The notes below the pieces were generated by a model that was not told the origin of the DNA, ran no database searches, and saw nothing but the letters and a program-made list of their open reading frames with translations. Of a stretch of DNA of 64,000 bases, positions 51,520 to 60,380 are shown in pieces. How positions within the stretch are numbered: the stretch's first letter is position 1; each line of letters starts with the position of its first letter. Both the position numbers and the translations under genes were made by a program. The DNA comes from Leclercia pneumoniae (GTDB lineage: Bacteria; Pseudomonadota; Gammaproteobacteria; Enterobacterales; Enterobacteriaceae): assembly GCF_017348915.1 (NCBI RefSeq), contig NZ_CP071383.1, positions 1,240,001 to 1,304,000 on the forward strand, in the 5' to 3' direction.

Positions 51520-52205
51520 TTTTGACCGATCCCGAATGGCAGGCCGTGCTGCTGAGCCTGAAAGTCTCCTCCCTCGCGGTTGTGTTTAGTCTGCCCTTTG
51601 GGATCTTCTTTGCCTGGCTACTGGTTCGCTGTACCTTTCCCGGTAAGGCGCTTCTTGATAGCCTGATCCATCTGCCGCTGGTGCTACCGCCCGTGGTTGT
51701 GGGCTATTTACTGCTCATTGCGATGGGCCGACGCGGCATCATTGGTGAATGGCTATATGACTGGTTTGGGCTGACCTTCGCCTTCAGCTGGCGCGGTGCG
51801 GTGCTGGCGGCGGCGGTGATGTCCTTCCCGTTGATGGTCCGCGCCATCCGTCTGGCGCTGGAGGGGGTGGATCGTAAACTGGAGCAGGCCGCCTGTACTC
51901 TGGGGGCCGGACGCTGGCGAGTTTTATTCACCATCACGCTCCCCCTGACCCTGCCCGGAATTATCGTCGGCACGGTACTGGCCTTTGCGCGTTCGCTGGG
52001 CGAGTTTGGTGCCACCATCACTTTCGTTTCCAATATTCCTGGTGAAACCCGCACGCTGCCGTCTGCCATGTATACCTTAATCCAGACGCCAGGTGGCGAA
52101 GGCGCCGCCGCGCGACTCTGTATTATCTCCATTGTGCTGGCTATCGTCTCGCTGCTGGTGTCGGAATGGCTGGCACGTTTGAGCCGTGAACGGATGGGGA
52201 ACTGA
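51516..52205 (+). CDS. modB: Molybdate ABC transporter permease
   Basis: 229-residue inner-membrane permease with about five helices and the EAA-loop region ([22 protein letters not shown], about 125-145) that docks ModC. Coupled to modA by ATGA overlap; modC begins 2 bp after its stop. Confidence 0.96.
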   Translation: MILTDPEWQAVLLSLKVSSLAVVFSLPFGIFFAWLLVRCTFPGKALLDSLIHLPLVLPPVVVGYLLLIAMGRRGIIGEWLYDWFGLTFAFSWRGAVLAAAVMSFPLMVRAIRLALEGVDRKLEQAACTLGAGRWRVLFTITLPLTLPGIIVGTVLAFARSLGEFGATITFVSNIPGETRTLPSAMYTLIQTPGGEGAAARLCIISIVLAIVSLLVSEWLARLSRERMGN

Positions 52206-52206
52206 A

Positions 52207-53265
52207 ATGCTGGAACTTAATTTTAGCCAGACGCTGGGCGAACACTGTCTGACCATCAACGAAACCCTGCCAGCACGGGGTATTACGGCGATTTTTGGTG
52301 TGTCGGGGGCGGGCAAAACCTCGCTGATTAACGCCATCAGCGGCCTGACACGACCTCAGAGCGGGCGCATTGTGCTGAATGATCGTGTGCTCAACGACGC
52401 AGAACAGCGTATCTGGTTGTCACCGGATAAGCGCCGTATTGGGTACGTTTTCCAGGATGCCCGGCTCTTTCCGCACTATAAGGTTCGGGGTAATCTGCGC
52501 TACGGCATGGCGAAAAGCATGGCCGGACAGTTCGATAAACTGGTTGCGCTGCTGGGAATTGAGCACCTGCTCGACCGTCTACCCTCCTCTTTGTCGGGGG
52601 GCGAAAAACAGCGTGTGGCCATTGGTCGCGCACTGCTCACCGCGCCGGAACTGCTCCTGCTGGACGAGCCGCTGGCCTCTCTCGATATTCCGCGTAAGCG
52701 CGAACTGCTACCCTATCTGCAGCGACTGGCGCGTGAAATCAATATCCCGATGCTCTACGTCAGCCACTCGCTGGAGGAGATCCTCCACCTGGCCGATAAC
52801 GTGCTGGTGCTGGAAAACGGTAACGTGAAGGCGTTTGGTCCTCTGGAGGAGGTGTGGGGCAGTAGCGTCATGCATCCGTGGTTGCCGGCAGAACAGCAGA
52901 GCAGCATTCTGAGGGTCAGCGTTCTTGAACATCACCCGCACTATGCCATGACCGCGCTGGCGCTCGGCGATCAACACCTCTGGGTGAATAAGCTAGATAA
53001 ACCGCTACAGGCCAATTTGCGCATCCGCATTCAGGCTTCAGACGTCTCGCTGGTACTGCAGCCGCCGGTACAGAGCAGTATTCGTAATATCCTGCGAGCA
53101 AAAGTCGCCCAATGCTATGACGATAACGGGCAGGTAGAAGTGCAGCTGGAGATTGCCGGTAAGACGCTCTGGGCGCGTATCAGCCCCTGGGCCAGGGATG
53201 AACTTAGCATTAAGCCTGGCCTGTGGCTGTACGCGCAGATTAAGAGCGTGTCGATTACAACCTGA
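52207..53265 (+). CDS. modC: Molybdate ABC transporter ATPase
   Basis: 352-residue ATPase of the molybdate importer. Walker [10 protein letters not shown] (about 31-39), signature [15 protein letters not shown] (about 128), Walker [13 protein letters not shown] (about 148), His switch YVSHSLEE, and a C-terminal MOP/TOBE domain (from about 290) that can bind molybdate. The start MLELNFSQT at 52207 follows the conserved N terminus. Ends directly against the convergent ybhA stop. Confidence 0.97.
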   Translation: MLELNFSQTLGEHCLTINETLPARGITAIFGVSGAGKTSLINAISGLTRPQSGRIVLNDRVLNDAEQRIWLSPDKRRIGYVFQDARLFPHYKVRGNLRYGMAKSMAGQFDKLVALLGIEHLLDRLPSSLSGGEKQRVAIGRALLTAPELLLLDEPLASLDIPRKRELLPYLQRLAREINIPMLYVSHSLEEILHLADNVLVLENGNVKAFGPLEEVWGSSVMHPWLPAEQQSSILRVSVLEHHPHYAMTALALGDQHLWVNKLDKPLQANLRIRIQASDVSLVLQPPVQSSIRNILRAKVAQCYDDNGQVEVQLEIAGKTLWARISPWARDELSIKPGLWLYAQIKSVSITT

Positions 53266-54084
53266 TCAAATCAGGTTGCTGTAAATAAACTGGGCGATGC
53301 TGTCGCGCGTGTTATCGCCGATAACGACGTTGGCGCGCGCCTTCACCGCCTCGTCCGCATTGCCCATCGCCACACCGGTGCCTGCAGCTTCTAACATGCT
53401 GATGTCGTTATAATTATCGCCAAAGGCAATAACATCCTGCATCGACCAGCCCTGGGACTCGACATACTGCGTCAGGCGCTTACCTTTGCTGTTGCCTTTG
53501 CGGGCAATATCCACCTGATCGTGCCACGACCACTCGCACTCCAGCCCCAGCGTGTTTTCAACGAGTTTAGCAAAATCATTCAGCTTGCTGGTGTCTTCAT
53601 CGGTCAGGGCAAATTTCCAGATGGCAGAGACCTCCCGGGCCGCCTGCGCCAGCGAAGCTACCTGCGTAAACACCGGGCGTTGCGCCTCTGGCAGAGATTG
53701 CGCCCAGGCGCGGGTGCGAATCACGTGGCCGGTAGGGCGCTCATACAGCATGGCTTCGTCAACGTACATCAGACCGTGAACATTATGTTCATCAAGCAGT
53801 GTAATCAGCTGTTGTGCCTGCGCAACCGGGAGCGGATCCGATTCGAGAACCTTTTTTGCATGATAATCATACAAATAAGTGCCATTACAACAAATTGCAG
53901 GTGTATCTAAAGCCAGTGCCTGATAAAAAGGATGAATAGCAACGTGATGACGACCCGTCACAATAATGAGTTGATAACCCGCTTCGCGCGCGCGTTGTAG
54001 CGCTTCGAGCGAAGAGGGGAGCAGGGTTTTTTGCGGGGTAAGTAACGTACCGTCTAAATCCAGTGCAATCACGCGAGAGGTCAT
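53266..54084 (-). CDS. ybhA: Pyridoxal phosphate phosphatase YbhA (HAD family)
   Basis: 272-residue Cof-type HAD hydrolase; the E. coli enzyme acts on pyridoxal 5'-phosphate and other sugar phosphates. Motif I DLDGTLLT (Asp9, Asp11), motif II IIVTGRH, a Cof-type cap domain (about 85-190), motif III Lys in GNSKGKRLTQ and motif IV FGDNYNDISMLEAAG. Convergent with modC and without intervening terminator. Confidence 0.94.
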   Translation of the reverse strand: MTSRVIALDLDGTLLTPQKTLLPSSLEALQRAREAGYQLIIVTGRHHVAIHPFYQALALDTPAICCNGTYLYDYHAKKVLESDPLPVAQAQQLITLLDEHNVHGLMYVDEAMLYERPTGHVIRTRAWAQSLPEAQRPVFTQVASLAQAAREVSAIWKFALTDEDTSKLNDFAKLVENTLGLECEWSWHDQVDIARKGNSKGKRLTQYVESQGWSMQDVIAFGDNYNDISMLEAAGTGVAMGNADEAVKARANVVIGDNTRDSIAQFIYSNLI

Positions 54085-54232
54085 TTGTTATTCCGGTTAA
54101 TGATGAAAAACAGATTGCTGAGATGGTACACCGCGAGACGATCGCTGCAAAATTCCTGGCTAAAATTCAGCATCTACCGTTAAACGATCATCCTTGTACA
54201 TTACTTTCACGCGCAGTGAGGAAGGAGCATTC

Positions 54233-55228
54233 ATGAAACAAACCGTTTATACCGCCAGTCCTGAAAGCCAACAGATCCATGTCTGGCGTCTGAACCCTGA
54301 AGGGTCACTCACCCTTGTTCAGGTTGTCGATGTGCCGGGGCAGGTTCAGCCGATGGTAATCAGTCCGGATAAACGTTTCCTGTACGTGGGTGTGCGTCCG
54401 GAATTCCGCGTGCTGGCCTACCGTATTGCACCTGAAGATGGTGCTCTCACCTATACCGCCGAAGCGGCGCTGCCGGGCAGCCCGACGCATATCTCCACTG
54501 ACCTGGAAGGGCGCTTCATCTTTAGCGGCTCCTATAACGCCGGTTGCGTCAGCGTGACGTGCCTGAACGACGGTATCCCGGGCGAAAGCGTAGACATGGT
54601 TGATGGGCTGGAAGGTTGCCACTCTGCCAATATCTCACCAGATAATAAAACGCTTTGGGTGCCGGCGCTGAAGCAGGATCGAATCTGTCTTTTCACCCTG
54701 GGTGACGACGGTAAACTGGCGGCACAAAATCCGGCGGAAGTGACCACTGTGGAAGGTGCAGGCCCGCGTCATATGGTCTTCCACCCGAATCAGAAGTTCG
54801 CTTATGTGGTGAACGAGCTGAACGGCTCGGTAGACGTCTGGGCGCTGAGTGATGCCCACGGCAATATCGAATGTATCCAGACGCTGGATATGATGCCTGC
54901 AGATTTTACCGATACCCGCTGGGCGGCCGATATCCACATCACACCGGATGGACGTCACCTCTATGCCTGTGACCGTACGTCCAGCCTGATCACCATCTTC
55001 AGCGTGTCTGAAGATGGCAGCGTGCTGGCCGTGGAAGGTTTCCAGCCGACGGAAACTCAGCCGCGTGGCTTCAATATCGATCACACGGGCAAGTACCTGA
55101 TCGCGGCGGGGCAGAAATCGCATCACATTGCGCTGTATGAAATTCAGGGTGAGCAGGGGCTGCTGGAAGAGAAAGGACGCTATGCCGTCGGCCAGGGCCC
55201 AATGTGGGTAGTGGTTAACGCGCAGTAA
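54233..55228 (+). CDS. pgl: 6-phosphogluconolactonase
   Basis: Oxidative pentose phosphate pathway step, 6-phosphogluconolactone to 6-phosphogluconate; 331 residues, seven-bladed beta-propeller lactonase (YbhE type, not the DevB type). Conserved segments: [60 protein letters not shown] and [22 protein letters not shown] at 54233 has GGAAGGAGC upstream; the earlier in-frame start is not conserved. Confidence 0.96.
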   Translation: MKQTVYTASPESQQIHVWRLNPEGSLTLVQVVDVPGQVQPMVISPDKRFLYVGVRPEFRVLAYRIAPEDGALTYTAEAALPGSPTHISTDLEGRFIFSGSYNAGCVSVTCLNDGIPGESVDMVDGLEGCHSANISPDNKTLWVPALKQDRICLFTLGDDGKLAAQNPAEVTTVEGAGPRHMVFHPNQKFAYVVNELNGSVDVWALSDAHGNIECIQTLDMMPADFTDTRWAADIHITPDGRHLYACDRTSSLITIFSVSEDGSVLAVEGFQPTETQPRGFNIDHTGKYLIAAGQKSHHIALYEIQGEQGLLEEKGRYAVGQGPMWVVVNAQ

Positions 55229-55247
55229 CGCGTTAGAACGTCGCAAT

Positions 55248-55277
55248 AAAAAAACCTCGCCAGTGCGAGGTTTTTTT
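55248..55277. terminator. Bidirectional terminator after pgl
   Basis: AAACCTCGC-CAGT-GCGAGGTTT with flanking A-run and T-run. It ends pgl on the plus strand and would also be the 3' end of the IstR-like RNA read on the minus strand. Confidence 0.92.
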
Positions 55278-55319
55278 ATACCCGATGGTGGCCGGATGTG
55301 CACATCAGCAAATACCAAC
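55248..55319 (-). ncRNA. Putative IstR-1-like antitoxin RNA
   Basis: On the minus strand a promoter-like TTTACT-N17-TACGAT (55354 to 55326) would start an RNA near 55319 that ends at the pgl/IstR terminator, about 72 nt. E. coli IstR-1 is about 75 nt. The first 20 nt (GTTGGTATTTGCTGATGTGC) are complementary to the leader of the TisB-like mRNA at 55580-55599: 18 Watson-Crick pairs, one G-U and one mismatch. The gene and target are separate, with no overlap, as in tisB/istR. The 5' end is an estimate. Confidence 0.65.
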
Positions 55320-55453
55320 CCGGTCATCGTAGTCTCATGAGTGAGTAAAGTAAAATAGTGCAAGCCAGGCGCTAAAAGCAGGTGTGGGTGCTACTGAATT
55401 GAATTGATTGCTATTTTTTCAATGAGTTTGATGAATTCTGATTTTGAGCTGGA

Positions 55454-55469
55454 CTGTTTTTATATACAG
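55454..55469. promoter_or_regulatory. LexA (SOS) box of the TisB-like gene
   Basis: CTGTTTTTATATACAG matches CTGT-N8-ACAG with the AT-rich centre of strong LexA sites. A -35-like TTGAGC lies at 55444-55449, so LexA would cover the promoter. It lies 195 bp upstream of the peptide start, between the toxin and the antitoxin RNA, as in E. coli tisB/istR. Confidence 0.9.
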
Positions 55470-55579
55470 ATATTTATCGCTACAATCGCTGGGTTGGTGA
55501 GATGTGTAGCAGATCCGCAAAACAGGCACCTTTTTAAGTCCTGGCTGGCGGGTGGTGCCGTCAGTGCCTTAGCTGTGGA

Positions 55580-55599
55580 GCACATCAGCAAGCACCAAC
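55580..55599 (+). promoter_or_regulatory. Antisense target site in the TisB-like mRNA leader
   Basis: GCACATCAGCAAGCACCAAC repeats, at 18 of 20 positions, the plus-strand sequence at 55300-55319 exactly 280 bp upstream. The minus-strand RNA from the upstream copy can therefore pair here, 65 to 85 nt before the start codon. In E. coli the equivalent site is the ribosome standby site blocked by IstR-1. Confidence 0.7.
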
Positions 55600-55664
55600 A
55601 CCCACTGGCGACAGGCAGCGGAAAGGTAAGTCAGTGGCAGTGCTCCTGACCAAAGGAGTGGCGT

Positions 55665-55754
55665 ATGAGCTTTACAGGATGGTGTATTCTGATCCTGCAA
55701 CTCATGGTTGCGATACTGCAACTGCTGGACGCGTATCTACAGACGGTTGCCTGA
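55665..55754 (+). CDS. TisB-like SOS-induced membrane toxin peptide
   Basis: 29 residues, MSFTGWCILILQLMVAILQL then LDAYLQTVA: one amphipathic hydrophobic helix. It aligns without gaps to E. coli TisB (29 residues), sharing the ILIL-L-VA-LQLLDA-L pattern. TisB depolarises the inner membrane and promotes persistence after DNA damage. AAGGAG lies 6 bp before the ATG but can be paired with CTCCT just upstream (loop GACCAA), so translation should need leader access. About 190 nt of leader separate it from the LexA-box promoter. The peptide lacks the Lys residues of TisB's C terminus, so activity needs testing. Confidence 0.85.
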   Translation: MSFTGWCILILQLMVAILQLLDAYLQTVA

Positions 55755-55772
55755 CGCTTCCAGGCGCAGCAT

Positions 55773-55797
55773 AAAGGGGGAGTTGCTCCCCCTTTTT
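55773..55797. terminator. Terminator between the TisB-like gene and ybhC
   Basis: AAAGGGGGAG / CTCCCCCTTT with a 3-base loop and a T-run; shared by convergent genes. Confidence 0.9.
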
Positions 55798-55810
55798 GCT
55801 AATAGCGCCG

Positions 55811-57094
55811 TTACTGCTTCGGTTCGGCGACGATCTTGCTACCTACACCGCGGTTGTTGTATTCCCACATGCGATTGAAGTTAGCGTCGTTCAGGTTGCG
55901 CTGTACATTGCCTTTATCATCAACGGTTCCCGTGTTGCCAGCATAAGGGCGCTGAGAGATCGCCGCATTAGCCCAGGGTTTCGCCATGTTGAAGCCTTCA
56001 TTGATGACGCTATCGCGAATGACGACCTGGCCATTCGAGTTGGCATCGGCATCCAGAGCGCGGCCGAGCTGCGCGATGCCGTCCCCGGCAGCCGTAAAGC
56101 GACTATTTACCGCCAGGAAGCCATAGAACATGTTCGACAGGGTGGCTGGGGCAAAGACGTAACCCTCTTTTTGGGTACGGGAATTCACCACGCGGAAGTC
56201 GGTATTATCAAACACGACGGCGCCACGGCCTGCAACGATATCTACGTCACCTTCAATATAGCTATTGGTCACCAGCGTACGGGTCAGGCGGGTGTTCTGC
56301 AGCGTATTTTGCACACCGCTATTGGTCACAAAGAAGGTGTTCTGGCGACCCAGAATGTTCACCTTATCGATCTGCACCTGGTCGCCATCGCTACGCAGCG
56401 CCACGGCCTGGTGATTACCTGCATCCACGCTGTCGCCCAGATTGTTTTCGATGGTCAGGTTTTGCAGCTGCAGGCCATTGTTCTGTGACCAGAATACCGC
56501 AGAGCACATCACGCCAACGGTGGCGCTTTGCTTGCTCTGGCAGCGATCAAACATATACCACGCCGGTTTACCTGGCATGTATTTACCGCCCGGATTCACC
56601 AGATGGCGCCAGGTGGCGGTGTCGATTTCAGAATCGATCGGCAGGCCAATTTTCACATCAGCAGGTTTTTCACCCATACCGTACAGCGTCACGCTGCCCG
56701 GCGCAGCCGGAACATAGACGGTCCCTTCGTACTCGCCAGGCATGATGGCGATGTACTGACGAGAGCTGCTGTGTTTGGCAATGGCAGCATCAACGGCGGC
56801 CTGAATAGAGGTATGAGTCACCCCCTGAGTTCCCGCCGGGCCTACCACGAAATTCGGTTGTGCTGGCAGACGAATGGCATACGGCTTCCACGGCGCGGCA
56901 TCAGGATTCATGGCGGTGAAATAGCGCGCCTGCTGGAAGTTCTTCGCTTCTTCAGCAGAGAGAACAGGACGGGAAGCGGTGCCAGGGGCCGCCTGTTCAG
57001 ACGGAAGCTGGTCTGGTGGCGTTGAGCTACATGCGGACAAGGTCACGCCAAAAGCCAGTGCCAGCGCCAGACGGTAGTGGCTGGAAATATTCAA
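55811..57094 (-). CDS. ybhC: Lipoprotein YbhC, pectinesterase-family acyl-CoA thioesterase
   Basis: Outer-membrane lipoprotein with a right-handed beta-helix of the pectin methylesterase family; the E. coli protein is reported to have thioesterase activity and not pectinesterase activity. A TTG start at 57094 (NISSHYRLALALAFG) with AAGGAG 7 bp upstream gives 427 residues, exactly the E. coli length. An ATG at 57121 would add nine residues and lacks a ribosome site. Lipobox TLSAC at about 18; family segments DSVDAGNHQAVAL and YIEGDVDIVAGRGAVVFDN. Confidence 0.9.
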   Translation of the reverse strand: MNISSHYRLALALAFGVTLSACSSTPPDQLPSEQAAPGTASRPVLSAEEAKNFQQARYFTAMNPDAAPWKPYAIRLPAQPNFVVGPAGTQGVTHTSIQAAVDAAIAKHSSSRQYIAIMPGEYEGTVYVPAAPGSVTLYGMGEKPADVKIGLPIDSEIDTATWRHLVNPGGKYMPGKPAWYMFDRCQSKQSATVGVMCSAVFWSQNNGLQLQNLTIENNLGDSVDAGNHQAVALRSDGDQVQIDKVNILGRQNTFFVTNSGVQNTLQNTRLTRTLVTNSYIEGDVDIVAGRGAVVFDNTDFRVVNSRTQKEGYVFAPATLSNMFYGFLAVNSRFTAAGDGIAQLGRALDADANSNGQVVIRDSVINEGFNMAKPWANAAISQRPYAGNTGTVDDKGNVQRNLNDANFNRMWEYNNRGVGSKIVAEPKQ

Positions 57095-57258
57095 GGGAAA
57101 GCTCCTTGCTGTGCGAATCAAATGGGGATAAAGGAAATAGCCTGCTTTTTTATACTAAGTTGGGCGAAACGGGAAGATGAAACGGCAAAAATTGACTTTT
57201 TATTCCCAGGCTTAGCGGGAAAATCGTCACAAACTGATAACAATATCGGTAAAGGCGA

Positions 57259-57299
57259 TTGACAGTGGGGCGGGAATGAAAATAAATGTCTATACAACC
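57259..57299 (+). promoter_or_regulatory. hutI promoter and HutC operator
   Basis: A perfect -35 TTGACA (57259-57264) is followed by a weak -10 (ATAAAT, 57282-57287). ATGTCTATACAA overlaps the start point and contains GTCTATAC, the GT-N-TA-N-AC operator core of HutC-subfamily GntR regulators. The same core occurs upstream of hutU. Confidence 0.75.
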
Positions 57300-57318
57300 C
57301 ATGACAAGTGGAAGCCTG

Positions 57319-58542
57319 ATGTTGCAACTTCATCCTGACGACGTCATCTTGCGTAACGCGCGCCTCGCTACCCTGGATCCCGATAAGCCAGCCCCTTATG
57401 GCCTGATGGAAAAGCAGGCGTTAATCCTCCGCGGCGAAACGATTCTGGCGCTGATCCCCGACGCTGACCTGCCGGCTCATCTGCCTGGACAGCATGATAT
57501 GCAGGGGCGGCTGGTCACGCCGGGCTTAATCGACTGTCATACCCATCTAATCTTTGGCGGCAATCGTGCGGCGGAGTGGGAGCAGCGCCTGAACGGTGTC
57601 TCTTACCAAAGCATCAGCGCACAGGGCGGCGGGATTAATGCCACCGTGACCGCTACCCGCGACAGCACCCCGGAAGTGCTCTTCCAGCTTGCGCAGGCGC
57701 GACTTGTGCGCATGATGCGCGAAGGCGTAACGACGCTTGAGATCAAATCGGGGTACGGTCTGAACGATGAAGCCGAAGAGAAGCTCCTGCGCGTGGCGCA
57801 ACGACTCGCTCAACATCATCCCATTGAAATCAGCCCAACGCTGCTGGCGGCCCACGCGGTTCCGCAGGAATATCGCCAGCATCCCGACGGTTGGATTGAC
57901 CACATCTGTCAGCACACGCTCCCCACGCTATGGCGAAAAGAGCTTTTCGAGGCGGTTGATGTTTTCTGTGAAACGGTCGGTTTCACCCCTGCGCAAACTG
58001 AGCGGCTGTTCCAGGCGGCACAGCGGCTTGGGATCCCGGTAAAAGGCCATGTCGAGCAGTTGTCGAATCTGGGTGGTACGGCGCTGGTGAGCCGCTATCA
58101 CGGCTGGTCAGCGGATCATATCGAGTATCTGGACGAAGCCGGCGTGGCGGCGATGGCACAAAGCGGCACCGTCGCCGTGTTGCTTCCGGGAGCATTCTAT
58201 TTTCTGCAGGAGCGTCAGCGTCCCCCTGTCGAGCGGCTGCGCCAGCACGGCGTTCCCATGGCCGTCGCCACGGATTACAACCCGGGTACTAGCCCTTTCG
58301 CCAGCCTGCATCTGGCCATGAACATGGCCTGCGTCCAGTTTGGCCTGACCCCGGAAGAAGCTTGGGCTGGCGTGACGCGAAATGCCGCCCAGGCGTTAGG
58401 GCGTGGTTCTACACAGGGTCAGCTGAAAGCTGGATATAAAGCCGATCTGGCTATCTGGGACGCTGAAAGCCCCGTTGAAATGATCTACGAACCTGGCCGC
58501 AACCCGCTCTGGCAGAGGATATTCAGAGGACAAATACAATGA
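57319..58542 (+). CDS. hutI: Imidazolonepropionase
   Basis: Third step of histidine degradation, opening imidazolone propionate to formiminoglutamate. It has 407 residues from [13 protein letters not shown]. Amidohydrolase metal motif [16 protein letters not shown] (about 70-85), [19 protein letters not shown] (His near 245) and the catalytic Asp in [10 protein letters not shown] (about 320). Start codons at 57286 and 57301 are in frame but lie at or before the predicted transcription start and operator, so 57319 with GGAAG upstream is preferred. The stop overlaps hutG by 4 bp. Confidence 0.93.
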   Translation: MLQLHPDDVILRNARLATLDPDKPAPYGLMEKQALILRGETILALIPDADLPAHLPGQHDMQGRLVTPGLIDCHTHLIFGGNRAAEWEQRLNGVSYQSISAQGGGINATVTATRDSTPEVLFQLAQARLVRMMREGVTTLEIKSGYGLNDEAEEKLLRVAQRLAQHHPIEISPTLLAAHAVPQEYRQHPDGWIDHICQHTLPTLWRKELFEAVDVFCETVGFTPAQTERLFQAAQRLGIPVKGHVEQLSNLGGTALVSRYHGWSADHIEYLDEAGVAAMAQSGTVAVLLPGAFYFLQERQRPPVERLRQHGVPMAVATDYNPGTSPFASLHLAMNMACVQFGLTPEEAWAGVTRNAAQALGRGSTQGQLKAGYKADLAIWDAESPVEMIYEPGRNPLWQRIFRGQIQ

Positions 58543-59477
58543 AGCTCTGGCAGCCTGTTTCCCCGGATATCTGGCAAGGGCGCGACGATCGTGCCGAGGC
58601 CAGCAACGCGCTGCGCCTGTTTCAAACCGTGCAGCAGAGCCCGACTTTCCAGCCAGGCCGGGAGGGGATTGCGCTGTTGGGTTTTTGCTGTGATGCCGGG
58701 GTTAAACGCAATCAGGGCAGGCCGGGCGCAGCAGAGGGGCCAGACGTCCTGCGTGCCGCACTGGCCAATATGGCGAGCTATGGCGGTCACGAGCGTCTGA
58801 CCGATCTGGGGAATATCACCGTAGAAGCCGATGCGCTGGAAGCGGCACAGCAGGCGCTCAGTGAGGCAGTGACCACCTGTCAGCAGGCAGGAATGCGCAC
58901 TCTGGTGCTGGGGGGAGGACACGAAACCGCCTGGGGCCACGGCAAAGGGGTGCTGGACGCTTTCCCCAATGAGCGAGTGGTGATTGTGAATCTCGACGCC
59001 CATCTCGATTTACGCCAGGCAAGCCGCGCGACTTCGGGTACGCCGTTTCGCCAGTTGGCCCGTTACTGCGAGGCGCAGCAGCGCGATTTTGTCTATGCCT
59101 GCCTGGGTGCCAGTCGGGCAGCGAACACCCAGGCTCTGTGGGACGAAGCAGCTCGTCTGAAGGTAACAGTGGTAGAAGACCTCGATTTTCAGCACGCGGC
59201 GTCAGACGCCGTGTCAAACCTGATTCAGCAGGCAGATCGTCTCTATCTGACGCTCGATCTCGATGTGCTGCCCGCCGGCGAGATGCCTGCGGTATCGGCG
59301 CAGGCAGCGCTGGGCGTGCCCGCGCGGGATCTGCTGCGGGTAATCGAACCGATTTGCCGCAGTGGCAAGCTGCAGGCGGTGGATCTGGTGGAGTTTAGCC
59401 CGCGTTTTGATCGCGAGGGGCAGGGGGCAAAGCTCGCCGCGCGGCTGGCGTGGCAAATTGCTCACTGGTGGGCGTAA
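58539..59477 (+). CDS. hutG: Formimidoylglutamase
   Basis: Hydrolyses N-formimino-glutamate to glutamate and formamide; 312 residues, arginase/ureohydrolase family. Mn2+-binding motifs are complete: [10 protein letters not shown] (about 128), NLDAHLDLR (about 149) and LDLDVLPAG (about 240). Coupled to hutI by ATGA overlap; hutC follows after 41 bp. Confidence 0.96.
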   Translation: MKLWQPVSPDIWQGRDDRAEASNALRLFQTVQQSPTFQPGREGIALLGFCCDAGVKRNQGRPGAAEGPDVLRAALANMASYGGHERLTDLGNITVEADALEAAQQALSEAVTTCQQAGMRTLVLGGGHETAWGHGKGVLDAFPNERVVIVNLDAHLDLRQASRATSGTPFRQLARYCEAQQRDFVYACLGASRAANTQALWDEAARLKVTVVEDLDFQHAASDAVSNLIQQADRLYLTLDLDVLPAGEMPAVSAQAALGVPARDLLRVIEPICRSGKLQAVDLVEFSPRFDREGQGAKLAARLAWQIAHWWA

Positions 59478-59518
59478 TACGCGGATATACTCGACTTTTT
59501 ACGGCTTAAGGAATGGTT

Positions 59519-60253
59519 ATGTTCACACGCGCTTCGCAGCGGCAAACTAACGCCCCGGCACCTTTTTACGAAAAGGTGAAACAGGCGATCAGCCATCAAA
59601 TCGCCACGGGCGTCTGGCGGGCACACGATCGTATTCCATCCGAGGCGGAGCTGGTGGCGCAGTTCGGATTTAGCCGTATGACCATTAACCGCGCATTGCG
59701 GGAGCTTACCGACGAAGGGTTACTGGTCCGTCTGCAGGGGGTTGGCACCTTTGTGGCCGAACCTAAAGGGCAGTCGGCACTGTTTGAGATCCGCAGCATT
59801 GCCGACGAAATTGCCGCCCGCCAGCATCAGCACCGCTGTGAGGTGCTGCTGCTGGAGGAGACGCAAGCCTCTGCCCGGCAGGCCATGGCCCTGGATGTGA
59901 AAGAGGGCACGGCAATTTTTCACTCTCTGATGCTGCACTTCGAAAACGACGTCCCGGTGCAGATTGAGGATCGCTGCGTCAATGCGCTCAGGGTGCCAGC
60001 CTATTTAGAGCAAGATTATACCGCTACCACACCGCATGCTTATCTGTCACTGATTGCCCCGCTCACCGAAGGGGAACACATTGTCGAGGCTGTCCGTGCG
60101 ACCTGGCAGGAGTGCGAACTGCTGCGCATCAAAGAACACGACCCCTGTCTGATGATCCGTCGACGGACCTGGTCGGCATCGAACATTGTCTCTCATGCGC
60201 GCCTGCTCTTCCCGGGCGACCGCTACCGGCTGCAAGGCCACTTTATGTCATAA
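59519..60253 (+). CDS. hutC: Histidine utilisation repressor HutC
   Basis: 244-residue GntR-family repressor, HutC subfamily, released by urocanate. N-terminal winged helix (PSEAELVAQFGFSRMTINRA then LRELTDEGLL, about 35-65) and a C-terminal UTRA ligand domain (about 95-240). The ATG at 59519 has AAGGA six bases upstream; an ATG at 59513 is too close to it. Last gene of hutIGC, so it is expected to regulate itself through the hutI operator. Confidence 0.95.
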   Translation: MFTRASQRQTNAPAPFYEKVKQAISHQIATGVWRAHDRIPSEAELVAQFGFSRMTINRALRELTDEGLLVRLQGVGTFVAEPKGQSALFEIRSIADEIAARQHQHRCEVLLLEETQASARQAMALDVKEGTAIFHSLMLHFENDVPVQIEDRCVNALRVPAYLEQDYTATTPHAYLSLIAPLTEGEHIVEAVRATWQECELLRIKEHDPCLMIRRRTWSASNIVSHARLLFPGDRYRLQGHFMS

Positions 60254-60281
60254 GTTTTAAAAGCGTGATTGCTGACGCAAT

Positions 60282-60296
60282 ATAATAAAAATGTAT
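60282..60296 (+). promoter_or_regulatory. Possible NAC site upstream of hutU
   Basis: ATA-ATAAAAATG-TAT fits the NAC consensus ATA-N9-TAT. Its centre lies about 63 bp before the predicted hutU start point, the position at which NAC activates hutU in Klebsiella under nitrogen limitation. Confidence 0.55.
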
Positions 60297-60316
60297 ATTT
60301 TTTGTTAAATCTCGCC

Positions 60317-60345
60317 TTGTGTGCACTTGTCTATACAAGTATATC
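60317..60345 (+). promoter_or_regulatory. hutUH promoter with embedded HutC operator
   Basis: TTGTGT (-35), 17 bp, TATATC (-10). The spacer and -10 edge contain the palindrome ACTTGTCTATACAAGT (60325-60340) with core GTCTATAC, so bound HutC would block RNA polymerase. Confidence 0.8.
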
Positions 60346-60380
60346 TAATTGTATATTCTCTCCCCAATGAGGAGCACATC

